Part shown: piece by piece, positions 1 through 7,462 of the stretch
Position numbering within the stretch: position 1 is the stretch's first letter
How the letters are laid out: the number at the start of each line of letters is the position of its first letter
Assembly: GCA_934270345.1 (NCBI GenBank)
Contig: CAKQPT010000025.1
Coordinates: forward strand, 1-31,775
Direction of reading: 5' to 3'
Length of the DNA: 31,775 bases
DNA from: an uncultured Oribacterium sp.
GTDB taxonomy: Bacteria; Bacillota; Clostridia; Lachnospirales; Lachnospiraceae
Notes under the pieces: generated by a model
The model's input: the letters and a program-made list of their open reading frames with translations, nothing else
Database searches by the model: none
Told to the model about the DNA's origin: nothing
Program-made: the position numbers and the translations under genes

Positions 1-105
1 AAGATAGAAATATCTCCATCGCTCTTTATGTTTTGGGTGAACCTCTTAATTGCTCAATGTAAACTTAATGACATTGCGCTTATGCGGTCTTTTTTGATGC
101 AAAAA
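1..105. other. Non-coding edge of window
   Basis: I see no credible gene here. The only open frame that crosses it (28-234, +) has no ribosome binding site, runs into the palindromic repeat at 106-399 and resembles no protein family. A T6 run (89-94) and an A6 run (101-106) flank GATGC, giving a short symmetric AT-rich block. The A6 run reads as a U-tract for transcription leaving rqcH on the minus strand. Confidence 0.5.
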
Positions 106-399
106 AGTGAACTTCAGATGCTGTGCCCCGGAGGGCTGCCAACAGAAACCATACGAAGCGGTCGTGAAGAATCAAGCCGGGTTCCCTTAGCGGCACTTGG
201 CGTTATCTCTCCTTGGAACCCTCTGCAACGCTGAGTTTTCATAAAGAAAACTCAGTGATTGCAGAGGGCCTAGTGCCGCTTAGGGGTCCCGGCTTAGAGT
301 CTTCCGAGCGCGTAGTACTGTGTTTCTGGTGGCAGCCCTCCGGGGCACAGCGTACTGCGTTTCTGTTGGCAGCCCTCCGGGGCACAGCTTGAAATCACT
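106..399 (-). repeat. Palindromic 3'-UTR repeat, full copy E1
   Basis: This is a nearly 300-bp imperfect palindrome downstream of rqcH, read on the minus strand. From outside in, the base AGTGA (106-110) pairs with TCACT (395-399), which contains the rqcH stop codon. An outer stem (120-149) pairs with either half of a 37-bp tandem duplication (315-351, 352-388). A 21-bp arm (176-196) pairs with 273-293 at 18 of 21 positions. A central hairpin spans 219-268. The central hairpin, the roughly 23-nt unpaired strand at 197-219 and the internal-loop flanks are nearly identical to copy E2 at 25744-26002, but the arms are different sequences that still pair. I do not recognise a named element. A MITE-like mobile palindrome or a structured RNA are both possible. 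Confidence 0.85.
315..388. repeat. 37-bp direct tandem duplication inside E1
   Basis: Two adjacent 37-bp units (315-351 and 352-388) are identical at 35 positions; both end in GGGGCACAGC. Either unit can pair with the single complementary arm at 120-149, so the duplication gives the palindrome two alternative partners. E2 has only one copy of the equivalent arm, which suggests that the duplication is local and recent. Confidence 0.9.
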
Positions 400-2170
400 C
401 CGCCATCAGATTCTTCGGCTCCACCGTCACCGACCAGTTCGTATGATAGATGACGAAGCCTGGTGCCTGATTCGGCACCTTCCGAAGATTCTTCCGGATC
501 GTATAATCAACCTCGACCTTCGGATCCTCTCGATGCGAAGAGAAGTACGCTGCGAGCTCCGCCGCCTCGATGAAGACCCGGTCCGGCACCTCCTCCATCG
601 GCTGCCCGCCCGTCTTCACGATCACATGCGAACCCGTGACCCCCTTCGCGTGGAACCAGAGATCCCCACCGTCGCCGAGCCGGAAGCTCACATCCTCATT
701 CTGATAATTATTCTTCCCGATGAACAGCTCATAGCCATCGCTCGTCACCCAGTGGTACGGCTTCGACTTTCGCTGCAGCCGGTTCTTGCCCTTCCCCGGC
801 GCCTTGTGCAGGAAACCGAAATCGATCATCTCCCGACGGATATCCTGCAGATCCTCCTCGGACTCTGCAATGTCGAGCGCCGTTCGGATCGACTCGAGAT
901 GCTCGACCTCCTTCCGCGTCTCTTCGAGCTGCACCGTCACGTTCTCCTTCGTGCGCTTCTGCTTCTGGTACTTCTCGAGGTAGCGCTTCGCATTCTCCGC
1001 CGCCGAGAGATCCTTCTGCAGCGGAATCGTGATCTCACTGTTCGTATAGTAGTTCTCGCAGACCAGATGATCCTCCCCGCCCTGCAGCGAGTAGCCGTAG
1101 GTATGCAGCAGCTCCCCGTACACACGGTACTTATCCATGCCTTCGGTATCCCGGAGCTGCTTCTCCTGGATCATCAGCTTCTTTCCGGCACGCTCCATCA
1201 GCGTCGTCAGCACCTTCCGAAGATCCGTCGAACGCTGCCGGATACGGGAGCTCTTATCCTTCTCGCTGTAGAAGCGGCGGATGACCTCGCTCATCGAATC
1301 GAAGTGCTCGACCTCGAAGGCCGCGTCCTCCTCGTACAGCGTGAGATCGAAGGCCGAGAAGTCCGTCGGCACCTCATCCTGGTAGACGATGACCGGATCC
1401 GGCTGCCGCTCGATTGCAACTTCTTCTATTATATGATGGAAGCTTCCATACAGTGCGGCCAATGCTTCGGCCGGCTGGCAGTTCGCGGAGAGGTCCGGAT
1501 CGACCCCGGCACGGTGACAGAGCTCGGAGGCCGTCAGCGGACTCAGTCCCGTGATGTGATGGAAGAGGGCCTTGAAGACCGGCTCCGGCTGCTGCGCGAG
1601 CAGCGCACAGAAGGACGCCTCATCGAGCGCGAGCGGATTCTTCTTTCCACCCGCATCCGGGATAAAATACGGACGATTCGGCAGCACCTCCCGCACCGAA
1701 GACTGGGAAGCGGAGATGCGCTTCACGGAATCGATGATGCTGTGGTCATCGCGGAGCAGGATGATGTTCGAGTACTTGCCCATCAGCTCGACCGCGAGGT
1801 AGCGCTTTCCAAGGTCGCCCATCTCATCAAGATGCTCGATGGTGAAGATAATCACACGCTCGAGACCGTCCTCATGCAGCGCCTGGTCCGGCTGCCGCAC
1901 GTCGAGGATTGCACCGTTGCCGATGTGCTTCCGGAGGGCCATACAGAAGGTCGGCGCGTTGATCGGCGCCGGCTTCGCATCCTCCGTGAGGGTGCAGAGC
2001 GGAAGAGACGGATTGACCGAGATCTGTACCTTTACATTATCCTTCTGATTTCGCACCGTCAGCTGGATCTCATCCTTCTCCGGCTGCGTGATCTTCGCGA
2101 TCCTGCCGCCGATCAGACGCTCACGAAACTCCTTTACGGTCGCCGAAACGACCAGTCCATCATATGCCAT
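395..2170 (-). CDS. rqcH: RqcH / NFACT family ribosome quality control protein
   Basis: The 591-residue protein belongs to the Rqc2/RqcH (formerly fibronectin-binding protein FbpA) family. These proteins bind the obstructed 50S subunit carrying a stalled nascent chain and direct C-terminal alanine tailing with tRNA-Ala. The N-terminal NFACT-N domain starts MAYDGLVVSATVKEF. A Glu/Lys/Arg-rich middle (roughly residues 290-440) looks like the coiled-coil arm. The C-terminal NFACT-R (DUF814) domain carries the family block DLWFHAKGVTGSHVIVK. The start ATG at 2170 has an AAAGG sequence upstream. The position usually read as Asp-Arg in the NFACT-N domain (GLDR in Bacillus) appears here as GLER; that alignment is by eye. 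The gene is divergent from yicC and is followed directly by palindromic repeat E1, whose base pairing includes the stop codon. Length is normal for the family. Confidence 0.93.
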   Translation of the reverse strand: MAYDGLVVSATVKEFRERLIGGRIAKITQPEKDEIQLTVRNQKDNVKVQISVNPSLPLCTLTEDAKPAPINAPTFCMALRKHIGNGAILDVRQPDQALHEDGLERVIIFTIEHLDEMGDLGKRYLAVELMGKYSNIILLRDDHSIIDSVKRISASQSSVREVLPNRPYFIPDAGGKKNPLALDEASFCALLAQQPEPVFKALFHHITGLSPLTASELCHRAGVDPDLSANCQPAEALAALYGSFHHIIEEVAIERQPDPVIVYQDEVPTDFSAFDLTLYEEDAAFEVEHFDSMSEVIRRFYSEKDKSSRIRQRSTDLRKVLTTLMERAGKKLMIQEKQLRDTEGMDKYRVYGELLHTYGYSLQGGEDHLVCENYYTNSEITIPLQKDLSAAENAKRYLEKYQKQKRTKENVTVQLEETRKEVEHLESIRTALDIAESEEDLQDIRREMIDFGFLHKAPGKGKNRLQRKSKPYHWVTSDGYELFIGKNNYQNEDVSFRLGDGGDLWFHAKGVTGSHVIVKTGGQPMEEVPDRVFIEAAELAAYFSSHREDPKVEVDYTIRKNLRKVPNQAPGFVIYHTNWSVTVEPKNLMAE

Positions 2171-2197
2171 AGCACATCGCCTTTCTATTTCGAAAAC

Positions 2198-2237
2198 TTT
2201 ACTTCTAAATTATAGTAGACTATAATTTATTACATAT
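2198..2237. promoter_or_regulatory. Divergent promoter region rqcH / yicC
   Basis: A perfect 9-bp inverted repeat (AAATTATAG, TAGA spacer, CTATAATTT; 2207-2228) places a TATAAT on each strand: 2221-2226 on + and 2214-2209 on -. For yicC a weak -35 TTTACT (2198-2203) lies 17 bp upstream. The minus-strand -35 is poor (ATATGT). Because the two -10 boxes are a few bases apart, the two polymerases could not occupy both at once. Confidence 0.55.
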
Positions 2238-2289
2238 GACTAAAAAACGCAAGCCGCCCTCGGGCAGGCTGTGCACATCGAGGTAATCT

Positions 2290-3171
2290 ATGAAATTAAA
2301 AAGTATGACCGGATTCGGACGCGCCGAGGTCTCGAACGATCAGTACCGCCTGTCCGTGGAAGTGAAGTCGGTCAATTCCCGTTTCCTGGATCTCAGCATC
2401 AAGATGCCGAAGAAGTTTAACGCACTCGAGGCCAATATCCGAAATACCGTGAAGGAGTACATCTCCCGAGGTAAGGTCGACCTCTTCATCACCTATGAGA
2501 GTTTTTCCGAGAAGGGAAAGGCCCTACGGCTCGACCTTCCGCTCGCGAAGGAGTACCTGGAGTCCATGCGGACGCTGGTGGCGGCGCTGGGTGTCGAGGA
2601 CAATGTCAAAGTCACCAATCTGGCGGCACTGCCGGATGTGCTCGTGCTTTCGGAAGAGTCCGAGGATGATGAGGCCCTCTGGGAGAGCCTGAAACCGTCC
2701 CTCGTCGGCGCGCTCGAGCGTTTCTCCGAGACCCGTGTGATGGAGGGCGAGAACCTCCAGAAGGATCTTCTCGGGAAACTCTCCGAGATGGAGGCCATCG
2801 TGAACCGCATCGACGAGCGCTCACCGGAGATCACGGCCGCCTATGAGGCCCGCCTTCGTGCGAAGGTGTCGGAGCTTCTCGAGGGGACCGGCATCGACGA
2901 GGCCCGCATCGTCCAGGAGGTGACGATCTACTCGGATAAGATCTGCACCGATGAGGAGCGGGTACGTCTGCACAGCCACATCAAGAACATGCGGACGAAG
3001 CTCCAGAACGGCGGTCTCGTCGGACGTGAGCTGGATTTCGTCGCACAGGAGATGAACCGTGAGGCGAACACGACCCTCAGTAAGGCGAATGACCTCATCG
3101 TATCGGAGGATGCGATCGGGCTGAAGACCCTGATCGAGAAGATCCGTGAGCAGATTCAGAACCTCGAGTAA
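2290..3171 (+). CDS. yicC: YicC family endoribonuclease
   Basis: The 293-residue protein begins MKLKSMTGFGRAE, the diagnostic start of the YicC/YloC family. It has an N-terminal YicC domain and a C-terminal DUF1732 domain that ends in the block LDFVAQEMNREANT. Family members have been described as endoribonucleases acting in RNA turnover. The start ATG follows GAGGT at a suitable distance. The gene heads the + strand cluster and lies 11 bp before gmk, the same pairing found in many bacteria (yloC-gmk in Bacillus). Length is typical and I see no damage. Confidence 0.95.
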   Translation: MKLKSMTGFGRAEVSNDQYRLSVEVKSVNSRFLDLSIKMPKKFNALEANIRNTVKEYISRGKVDLFITYESFSEKGKALRLDLPLAKEYLESMRTLVAALGVEDNVKVTNLAALPDVLVLSEESEDDEALWESLKPSLVGALERFSETRVMEGENLQKDLLGKLSEMEAIVNRIDERSPEITAAYEARLRAKVSELLEGTGIDEARIVQEVTIYSDKICTDEERVRLHSHIKNMRTKLQNGGLVGRELDFVAQEMNREANTTLSKANDLIVSEDAIGLKTLIEKIREQIQNLE

Positions 3172-3182
3172 AGGAGAAATAG

Positions 3183-3821
3183 ATGGATAAAGGAGTTTTA
3201 GTTGTGATTTCCGGCTTTTCGGGAGCCGGCAAGGGAACGCTGATGAAGCAGCTCGTTTCCCGCTATGATCAGTATGCACTGTCGATCTCGGCGACGACGC
3301 GTCAGCCGCGCGAGGGCGAGCTCGATGGCCGCGAGTACTTCTTCAAGACGAAGGAAGAGTTCGAGGAGATGATCGCACAGGACGCGCTCGTGGAGTACGC
3401 ACAGTACGTCGAGCACTACTACGGCACACCGAAAAAGTATGTCGAGGACAACCTCGAGGCCGGAAAGGACGTGCTGCTCGAGATCGAGATCCAGGGCGCG
3501 CTGAAGATCCGGGAGAAGTATCCGGAGGCGATCCTGATCTTCGTCACACCGCCATCGGGTGAGGAGCTCCGCCGCCGTCTCGTAGGACGTGGTACGGAGA
3601 CCATGGAGGTCATCGAAAAGCGCCTCCGTAGAGCCATGCAGGAGTCGGAAGGCGTCGAGGCCTATGACTATATATTGGTAAACGATAATATTGACACTTG
3701 CACCGAAAAATTGCATAATCTCATACGTGCCGCGCACGAAAAGGGCAGCCGACACATGGATATTATCGAGAATGTAAGACAGGATCTGAGGAGGATGGAA
3801 CATGTCACAGCAAACATATAA
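3183..3821 (+). CDS. gmk: Guanylate kinase
   Basis: Guanylate kinase phosphorylates GMP to GDP with ATP, feeding GTP, dGTP and ppGpp pools. The 212-residue protein has the P-loop GFSGAGKGT near residues 11-19, the GMP-binding segments SATTRQPREGE and GREYFF, and the lid segment around RLVGRGTE. The start follows AAAGGAGAAATAG. It overlaps rpoZ by 20 bp, so the two are very likely translated from one message; the gmk-rpoZ pair is conserved across Firmicutes. Length matches the family. Confidence 0.97.
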   Translation: MDKGVLVVISGFSGAGKGTLMKQLVSRYDQYALSISATTRQPREGELDGREYFFKTKEEFEEMIAQDALVEYAQYVEHYYGTPKKYVEDNLEAGKDVLLEIEIQGALKIREKYPEAILIFVTPPSGEELRRRLVGRGTETMEVIEKRLRRAMQESEGVEAYDYILVNDNIDTCTEKLHNLIRAAHEKGSRHMDIIENVRQDLRRMEHVTANI

Positions 3822-4200
3822 TGACCTGATTGATGCAGCGAAGAATACGAACGCCATTCAGGATGACACAGATAAGCTCGTAGAGAGCCGTTACGCGGCC
3901 GTGATCGCCAGCGCAAAGCGTGCGCGTCAGATCATCGACGGCGCAGATCCTGTACTTCCGAACGCAGAGGGCAGAAAGCCGCTTGCAATCGCTGTCGAGG
4001 AGCTCGCTCGTAATCTCGTGACCATCAAGCGTGGTACCGAGGTCGATGACGATCCGAAGATCGCGGCAAGAGAGAACCCGGGCTTCGCTTTCGCACTCGA
4101 CGAGGACAGCGAGGACGAGGACGGCGAGGATATCAAGCTGATGCACGATGCGCATGCAGCTTCCTCCGAGGATGACTACAACTCCGACAGCGAAGCATAA
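3802..4200 (+). CDS. rpoZ: RNA polymerase omega subunit with acidic tail
   Basis: Omega helps assemble and stabilise RNA polymerase through the beta' subunit. The core signature SRYAAVIASAKRARQI lies at about residues 29-44, followed by KPLAIAVEELARN. At 132 residues it is longer than the roughly 65-90 residues common for the family. The extra part (about residue 76 to the end) is dominated by Asp, Glu and Ser, including DEDSEDEDGEDI and SSEDDYNSDSEA, and looks disordered. The start ATG lies inside the gmk end, behind GAGGATGGAAC. rimO begins 3 bp after the stop. Confidence 0.93.
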   Translation: MSQQTYNDLIDAAKNTNAIQDDTDKLVESRYAAVIASAKRARQIIDGADPVLPNAEGRKPLAIAVEELARNLVTIKRGTEVDDDPKIAARENPGFAFALDEDSEDEDGEDIKLMHDAHAASSEDDYNSDSEA

Positions 4201-4203
4201 TAT

Positions 4204-5472
4204 ATGAAGATTCACATGATATCCCTCGGCTGTGATAAGAACCGGGTGGACAGTGAGAAGATGCTTTCCAACCTGCTCGAGAAGTATCCGGGCAGTGAGC
4301 TCACCGACGATCCGGCTGAGGCAGATATTACAGTCATCAATACCTGCGCCTTCATCGGGGATGCGAAGGAGGAGAGCATTAACACCATCATCGAGAATGG
4401 TGAATATAAAGAAACAGGCAATCTCAAGAAGCTCATCGTGGCGGGCTGCCTCGCAGAGCGCTACCGTGAGGAGATCCGGAAGGAGCTTCCGGAGGTCGAT
4501 GAGGTCATCGGCGTGAAGGAGTATGTCGAGCGTCTGGATGTGCAGATGAAGCGTGTCGAGAATGCGGAGAACTATACCGCGTATCTCAAGATCGCCGAGG
4601 GCTGCGACAAGTGCTGTACCTACTGCATCATTCCGAAGCTGCGCGGACACTACCGCTCGGTACCGATGGAGCACCTCCTGGAGGAGGCGAAGCGACTCGC
4701 TGCCGAGGGCACGAAGGAGCTGATCCTCGTGGCCCAGGAGACGACCCTCTATGGTGTCGATCTCTATGGAAAGAAGAGCCTGCCGGAGCTGCTGAACCGG
4801 CTTTCGGAGATCGAGGGCCTCGAGTGGATCCGTATCCTGTACTGCTACCCGGAGGAGATCACGGAAGAGCTAATCCAGACGATCCGTGATAACCCAAAGG
4901 TCGTACACTACCTCGACATCCCGATCCAGCATGCGTCGGATAAGATCCTGAAGAATATGCACCGCAGGACCCGTGAGGCGGAGCTCCGTGAGCGCATCGC
5001 GACGCTTCGTCGTGAGATCCCGGACATCGCTCTTCGGACGACCCTGATCACCGGCTTCCCGGGCGAGACAGAGGAGGACTTCGATATCCTGAAGAACTTC
5101 GTCACGGAGATGCGTTTCGACCGCCTCGGTGTATTCCCGTATTCCCAGGAAGAGGATACGCCGGCCGCGGAGATGGAGGGCCAGGTACCGGAAAAGATCA
5201 AGCTTCAGCGGCAGGATGAGATCATGCGGCTGCAGCAGGGCATCGCCTTCGAGAAGGCGAGAGAGCAGATCGGGCGAGAGCTGAGGGTCATCATCATCGG
5301 ATATGATCCGGAGCATAACGAGTATCTGTGTCGTTCCTACATGGATAACCCGGATATCGACAGTCTCGTCTACGTCGACGCAGGTGAGTATCATAACGAG
5401 CTCAGCGGTGATATGATGTCCTGTCGTATCATCGACGCGGATGGTTATGATCTGATAGGAGAGAGAATCTGA
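4204..5472 (+). CDS. rimO: Ribosomal protein S12 methylthiotransferase
   Basis: RimO is a radical-SAM enzyme that adds a methylthio group to the conserved Asp of ribosomal protein S12. The 422-residue protein shows the UPF0004 domain (SLGCDKNRVDSE, then NTCAFIGDAKEES and the third cysteine in VAGCLAER), the radical-SAM CxxxCxxC motif as CDKCCTYC with IIPKLRG after it, and a C-terminal TRAM-like region. The start lies 3 bp after rpoZ and lacks a good ribosome binding site (only GCGA-like bases in the rpoZ end), so translation is probably coupled to rpoZ. The stop overlaps the pgsA start by one base. MiaB is the close alternative, but SLGCDKN at the N-terminus favours RimO. Confidence 0.93.
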   Translation: MKIHMISLGCDKNRVDSEKMLSNLLEKYPGSELTDDPAEADITVINTCAFIGDAKEESINTIIENGEYKETGNLKKLIVAGCLAERYREEIRKELPEVDEVIGVKEYVERLDVQMKRVENAENYTAYLKIAEGCDKCCTYCIIPKLRGHYRSVPMEHLLEEAKRLAAEGTKELILVAQETTLYGVDLYGKKSLPELLNRLSEIEGLEWIRILYCYPEEITEELIQTIRDNPKVVHYLDIPIQHASDKILKNMHRRTREAELRERIATLRREIPDIALRTTLITGFPGETEEDFDILKNFVTEMRFDRLGVFPYSQEEDTPAAEMEGQVPEKIKLQRQDEIMRLQQGIAFEKAREQIGRELRVIIIGYDPEHNEYLCRSYMDNPDIDSLVYVDAGEYHNELSGDMMSCRIIDADGYDLIGERI

Positions 5473-6014
5473 TGAATCTGCCGAATAAACTGACTTTATT
5501 ACGTGTTGTACTGATTCCGGTGTTTGTGGTACTGCTCCTCCTGGAGGGCGGTCAGAACTATACGCTCCGTATCGCGGCGCTGATCGTGTTCTGCATCGCT
5601 TCTTTCACGGATTTCCTGGATGGTCAGATCGCACGCCGTAACAATCTGGTGACGAACTTCGGAAAGTTCATGGACCCGCTTGCGGATAAGCTGCTGGTCT
5701 GCTCCGCGCTGATCTGCATGATCGAGCTCGGTCAGCTTCCGTCCTGGTACGTCATCACCGTGATCGCCCGTGAGTTCATCATCTCCGGCTTCCGTCTGGT
5801 GGCCGCCGACAACGGCATCGTGATCGCCGCTTCCTGGTGGGGCAAGTTTAAGACGACCTTCCAGATGTTTACGGTCATCCTGCTGATCCTGAACATCCCG
5901 GCGCTGCATACCGTGACGATGATCATCGCAGGCATCGCCTTCGTCCTGACGCTGGTTTCCCTGCTTGATTACATCATGAAGAACCATAAGGTCATCACAG
6001 AGGGCGGCATGTAA
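5472..6014 (+). CDS. pgsA: CDP-diacylglycerol-glycerol-3-phosphate 3-phosphatidyltransferase
   Basis: PgsA makes phosphatidylglycerol phosphate at the membrane, the committed step to phosphatidylglycerol and cardiolipin. The 180-residue protein is mostly hydrophobic helices. It contains the CDP-alcohol phosphotransferase motif D-G-x2-A-R-x8-G-x3-D-x3-D, visible as DGQIARRNN, then FGKFMDPLADK, at about residues 50-77. The ATG overlaps the rimO TGA by one base, with GGAGAGAATC ahead of it. The rimO-pgsA order also occurs in other Clostridia. Length is normal. Confidence 0.95.
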   Translation: MNLPNKLTLLRVVLIPVFVVLLLLEGGQNYTLRIAALIVFCIASFTDFLDGQIARRNNLVTNFGKFMDPLADKLLVCSALICMIELGQLPSWYVITVIAREFIISGFRLVAADNGIVIAASWWGKFKTTFQMFTVILLILNIPALHTVTMIIAGIAFVLTLVSLLDYIMKNHKVITEGGM

Positions 6015-6026
6015 GGAGAGAATCCG

Positions 6027-6296
6027 ATGATTTTTTCTAAGCACATGTACTATGGAAAGCATGCAGCAGAGCACCGGTCCTATATTCTGGATAACCTCCG
6101 GAAGGGCCAGTTCCAGCCGGGTGCGTACGTGATCGTCCGTGCACCGGAGCCCAATCTATATGAAATCTACAATCAGGCCATGTTCCTGAATCCGAAGCTC
6201 GACACGGAGACGGTCGAGGTACTCGGGATCGGCTATGGCTATCGGGATGCGATCGACTGCGTCACACAGATGCTGAAGGATCGTCACATCCTGTAA
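6027..6296 (+). CDS. Small conserved-looking protein of unknown function
   Basis: I do not recognise this 89-residue protein. It follows pgsA by 12 bp with AAGGAGAGAATCCG before the ATG, and DUF2953 follows 18 bp later, so it sits in the same transcription unit. Its base and codon use match its neighbours. It has no signal peptide, membrane segment or cysteine pair; a mixed alpha/beta fold is likely (segments QPGAYVIVRAP, YEIYNQAMFL, VEVLGIGYGYRDA, then a C-terminal helix). Tyrosine is frequent. Clean spacing on both sides supports it as a real gene. Confidence 0.75.
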   Translation: MIFSKHMYYGKHAAEHRSYILDNLRKGQFQPGAYVIVRAPEPNLYEIYNQAMFLNPKLDTETVEVLGIGYGYRDAIDCVTQMLKDRHIL

Positions 6297-6314
6297 ACAC
6301 GAGGAGGACAGCAG

Positions 6315-7451
6315 ATGCTTTTATTTACGATATTAAAAGTCATCGGGCTCGTCCTTCTCTTTCTTTTGCTTTTGATTCTGCTTCTCCTCGGACTCGTCCT
6401 GCTGGTCCCGATCCGCTATGCGGGCGCCGGCCATAAGGGTGAAGAGAAGAGTGATTACGCCGCACATGTCGATGTGAGCTGGCTGTTCCACATCGTGCAG
6501 CTCCACGCCGGCCTCACCCCGGCGGGACTTGCGTACTATCTCCGTATCCTCTGGTTCCGCCTGCTCGACAGCCGTCCACCGGACATCCCTCCGGCCAATG
6601 CCTCTGACGAAAAAACGTCACGAAGTGAGGAGGAGCCGTCGACGGAAGGCTCAGCGGCCAATGCCTCGGACGAGACTTCATCACGAAGCGAGGAAGCAGT
6701 GTCGTCAGATGATGCAGTGGTGCATTCCTTCGACAAGATTTCAACAGAAAGCGAAGAGGAGGTACCATCAACGGACGGTACAGAGACGGATGCTTCTGAT
6801 GATACTTCTGCGCGACAGTCAGAAGAAAACATCCAGGATGCTTCTGACGGAGCGGAATGCCGAAGTGAGAATGTAGAGGGCGACAGCATTGAACTGAAAA
6901 ACGTTTCGGAGCCGGTGACTCCGACGGCAGAGGAGCTGACTTCCGAAGATGTGCCTGTATCGGACGAAACGGATGATATGTCGACAGACGAAACCGATCA
7001 GGAAAGCGAGACGAAAAGCGAGACCCCTGCGGCGGAAGCGCCGAAGAAAAAGAAGAGGAAAAAATCTTCATTTGCTGATAGAATAAAGAGGATCTGCGAA
7101 AAGCTTTCCTCTCTTCGTGAGGCGGTGGAGGATGAGGAGAATCAGAAGGCCGTCCGTCTGCTGCTATCCAGAGTGAAGTACCTGCTTCACCATCTACGCT
7201 TTCGGAAGTTCGAAGGGCGCCTCGCGTTCGGCTTCGAGGATCCGGCGATGGTGGGACGGATGCTCGCGGTACTCAGCCTGTTCTACCCGCTGTACGGGGA
7301 ATGCTTCACGATCACGCCGGTGTTTGACCATACGCTGTTCGAGGGTGAGATCGCACTGAAGGGACATGTACGTCTCATCCACAGCCTGATCGCAGGGATC
7401 CAGCTGATGATGAATAAGAAGATACGCGGGCTCGTGCTCGATCGTATATAA
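6315..7451 (+). CDS. DUF2953 single-pass membrane protein with acidic repeat linker
   Basis: The 378-residue protein starts with one strongly hydrophobic helix (about residues 3-34, Leu/Val/Ile-rich) followed by VPIRYAG. The residues that match DUF2953 as I know it are split: the first part (to about residue 90) and the C-terminal part (from about residue 290, LSRVKYLLHHLRFRKFEGRLAFGFEDP). Between them is a long Ser/Glu/Asp/Thr-rich segment made of degenerate 21-residue repeats, then a Lys-rich patch KKKKRKK. It lies 11 bp before ytfJ; in Bacillus the DUF2953 gene ytfI also precedes ytfJ, where the pair is linked to sporulation and spore germination. That functional link is inference here. 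Confidence 0.85.
   Translation: MLLFTILKVIGLVLLFLLLLILLLLGLVLLVPIRYAGAGHKGEEKSDYAAHVDVSWLFHIVQLHAGLTPAGLAYYLRILWFRLLDSRPPDIPPANASDEKTSRSEEEPSTEGSAANASDETSSRSEEAVSSDDAVVHSFDKISTESEEEVPSTDGTETDASDDTSARQSEENIQDASDGAECRSENVEGDSIELKNVSEPVTPTAEELTSEDVPVSDETDDMSTDETDQESETKSETPAAEAPKKKKRKKSSFADRIKRICEKLSSLREAVEDEENQKAVRLLLSRVKYLLHHLRFRKFEGRLAFGFEDPAMVGRMLAVLSLFYPLYGECFTITPVFDHTLFEGEIALKGHVRLIHSLIAGIQLMMNKKIRGLVLDRI
6594..6880 (+). repeat. Degenerate 63-bp coding tandem repeats
   Basis: Units start at 6594, 6657 and 6720 with a 63-bp period; the first two share GCCAATGCCTC(T/G)GACGA and CACGAAG(T/C)GAGGA. They encode variants of NASDExxSRSEEExxSTDG. At least two further decayed units follow (TDASDDTSARQSEEN, DASDGAECRSEN). 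Such repeats can change copy number by slippage and here lengthen the linker of the DUF2953 protein without breaking frame. Confidence 0.75.
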
Positions 7452-7462
7452 GGAGGCTCAGT

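Larger units (their letters stand above)
101..399 (-). terminator. Possible rqcH terminator formed by repeat E1
   Basis: On the minus strand the base of the long E1 palindrome closes with TCACT and is followed at once by six T residues (complement of A6 at 101-106). A hairpin followed by a U-run is the form of an intrinsic terminator. The stem is far longer than usual, so termination might instead occur at one of the inner hairpins or by another route. This is inference from sequence shape only. Confidence 0.4.

Noticed and set aside
28..234. 68-residue open frame at the window start
   Set aside because: It lies mostly in palindromic repeat E1 and has no ribosome binding site.
320..2215. 631-residue open frame on + opposite rqcH
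   Set aside because: It is antisense to a clear NFACT gene, is Leu/Arg-rich with no family sequence, and arises from GC-rich codon bias.
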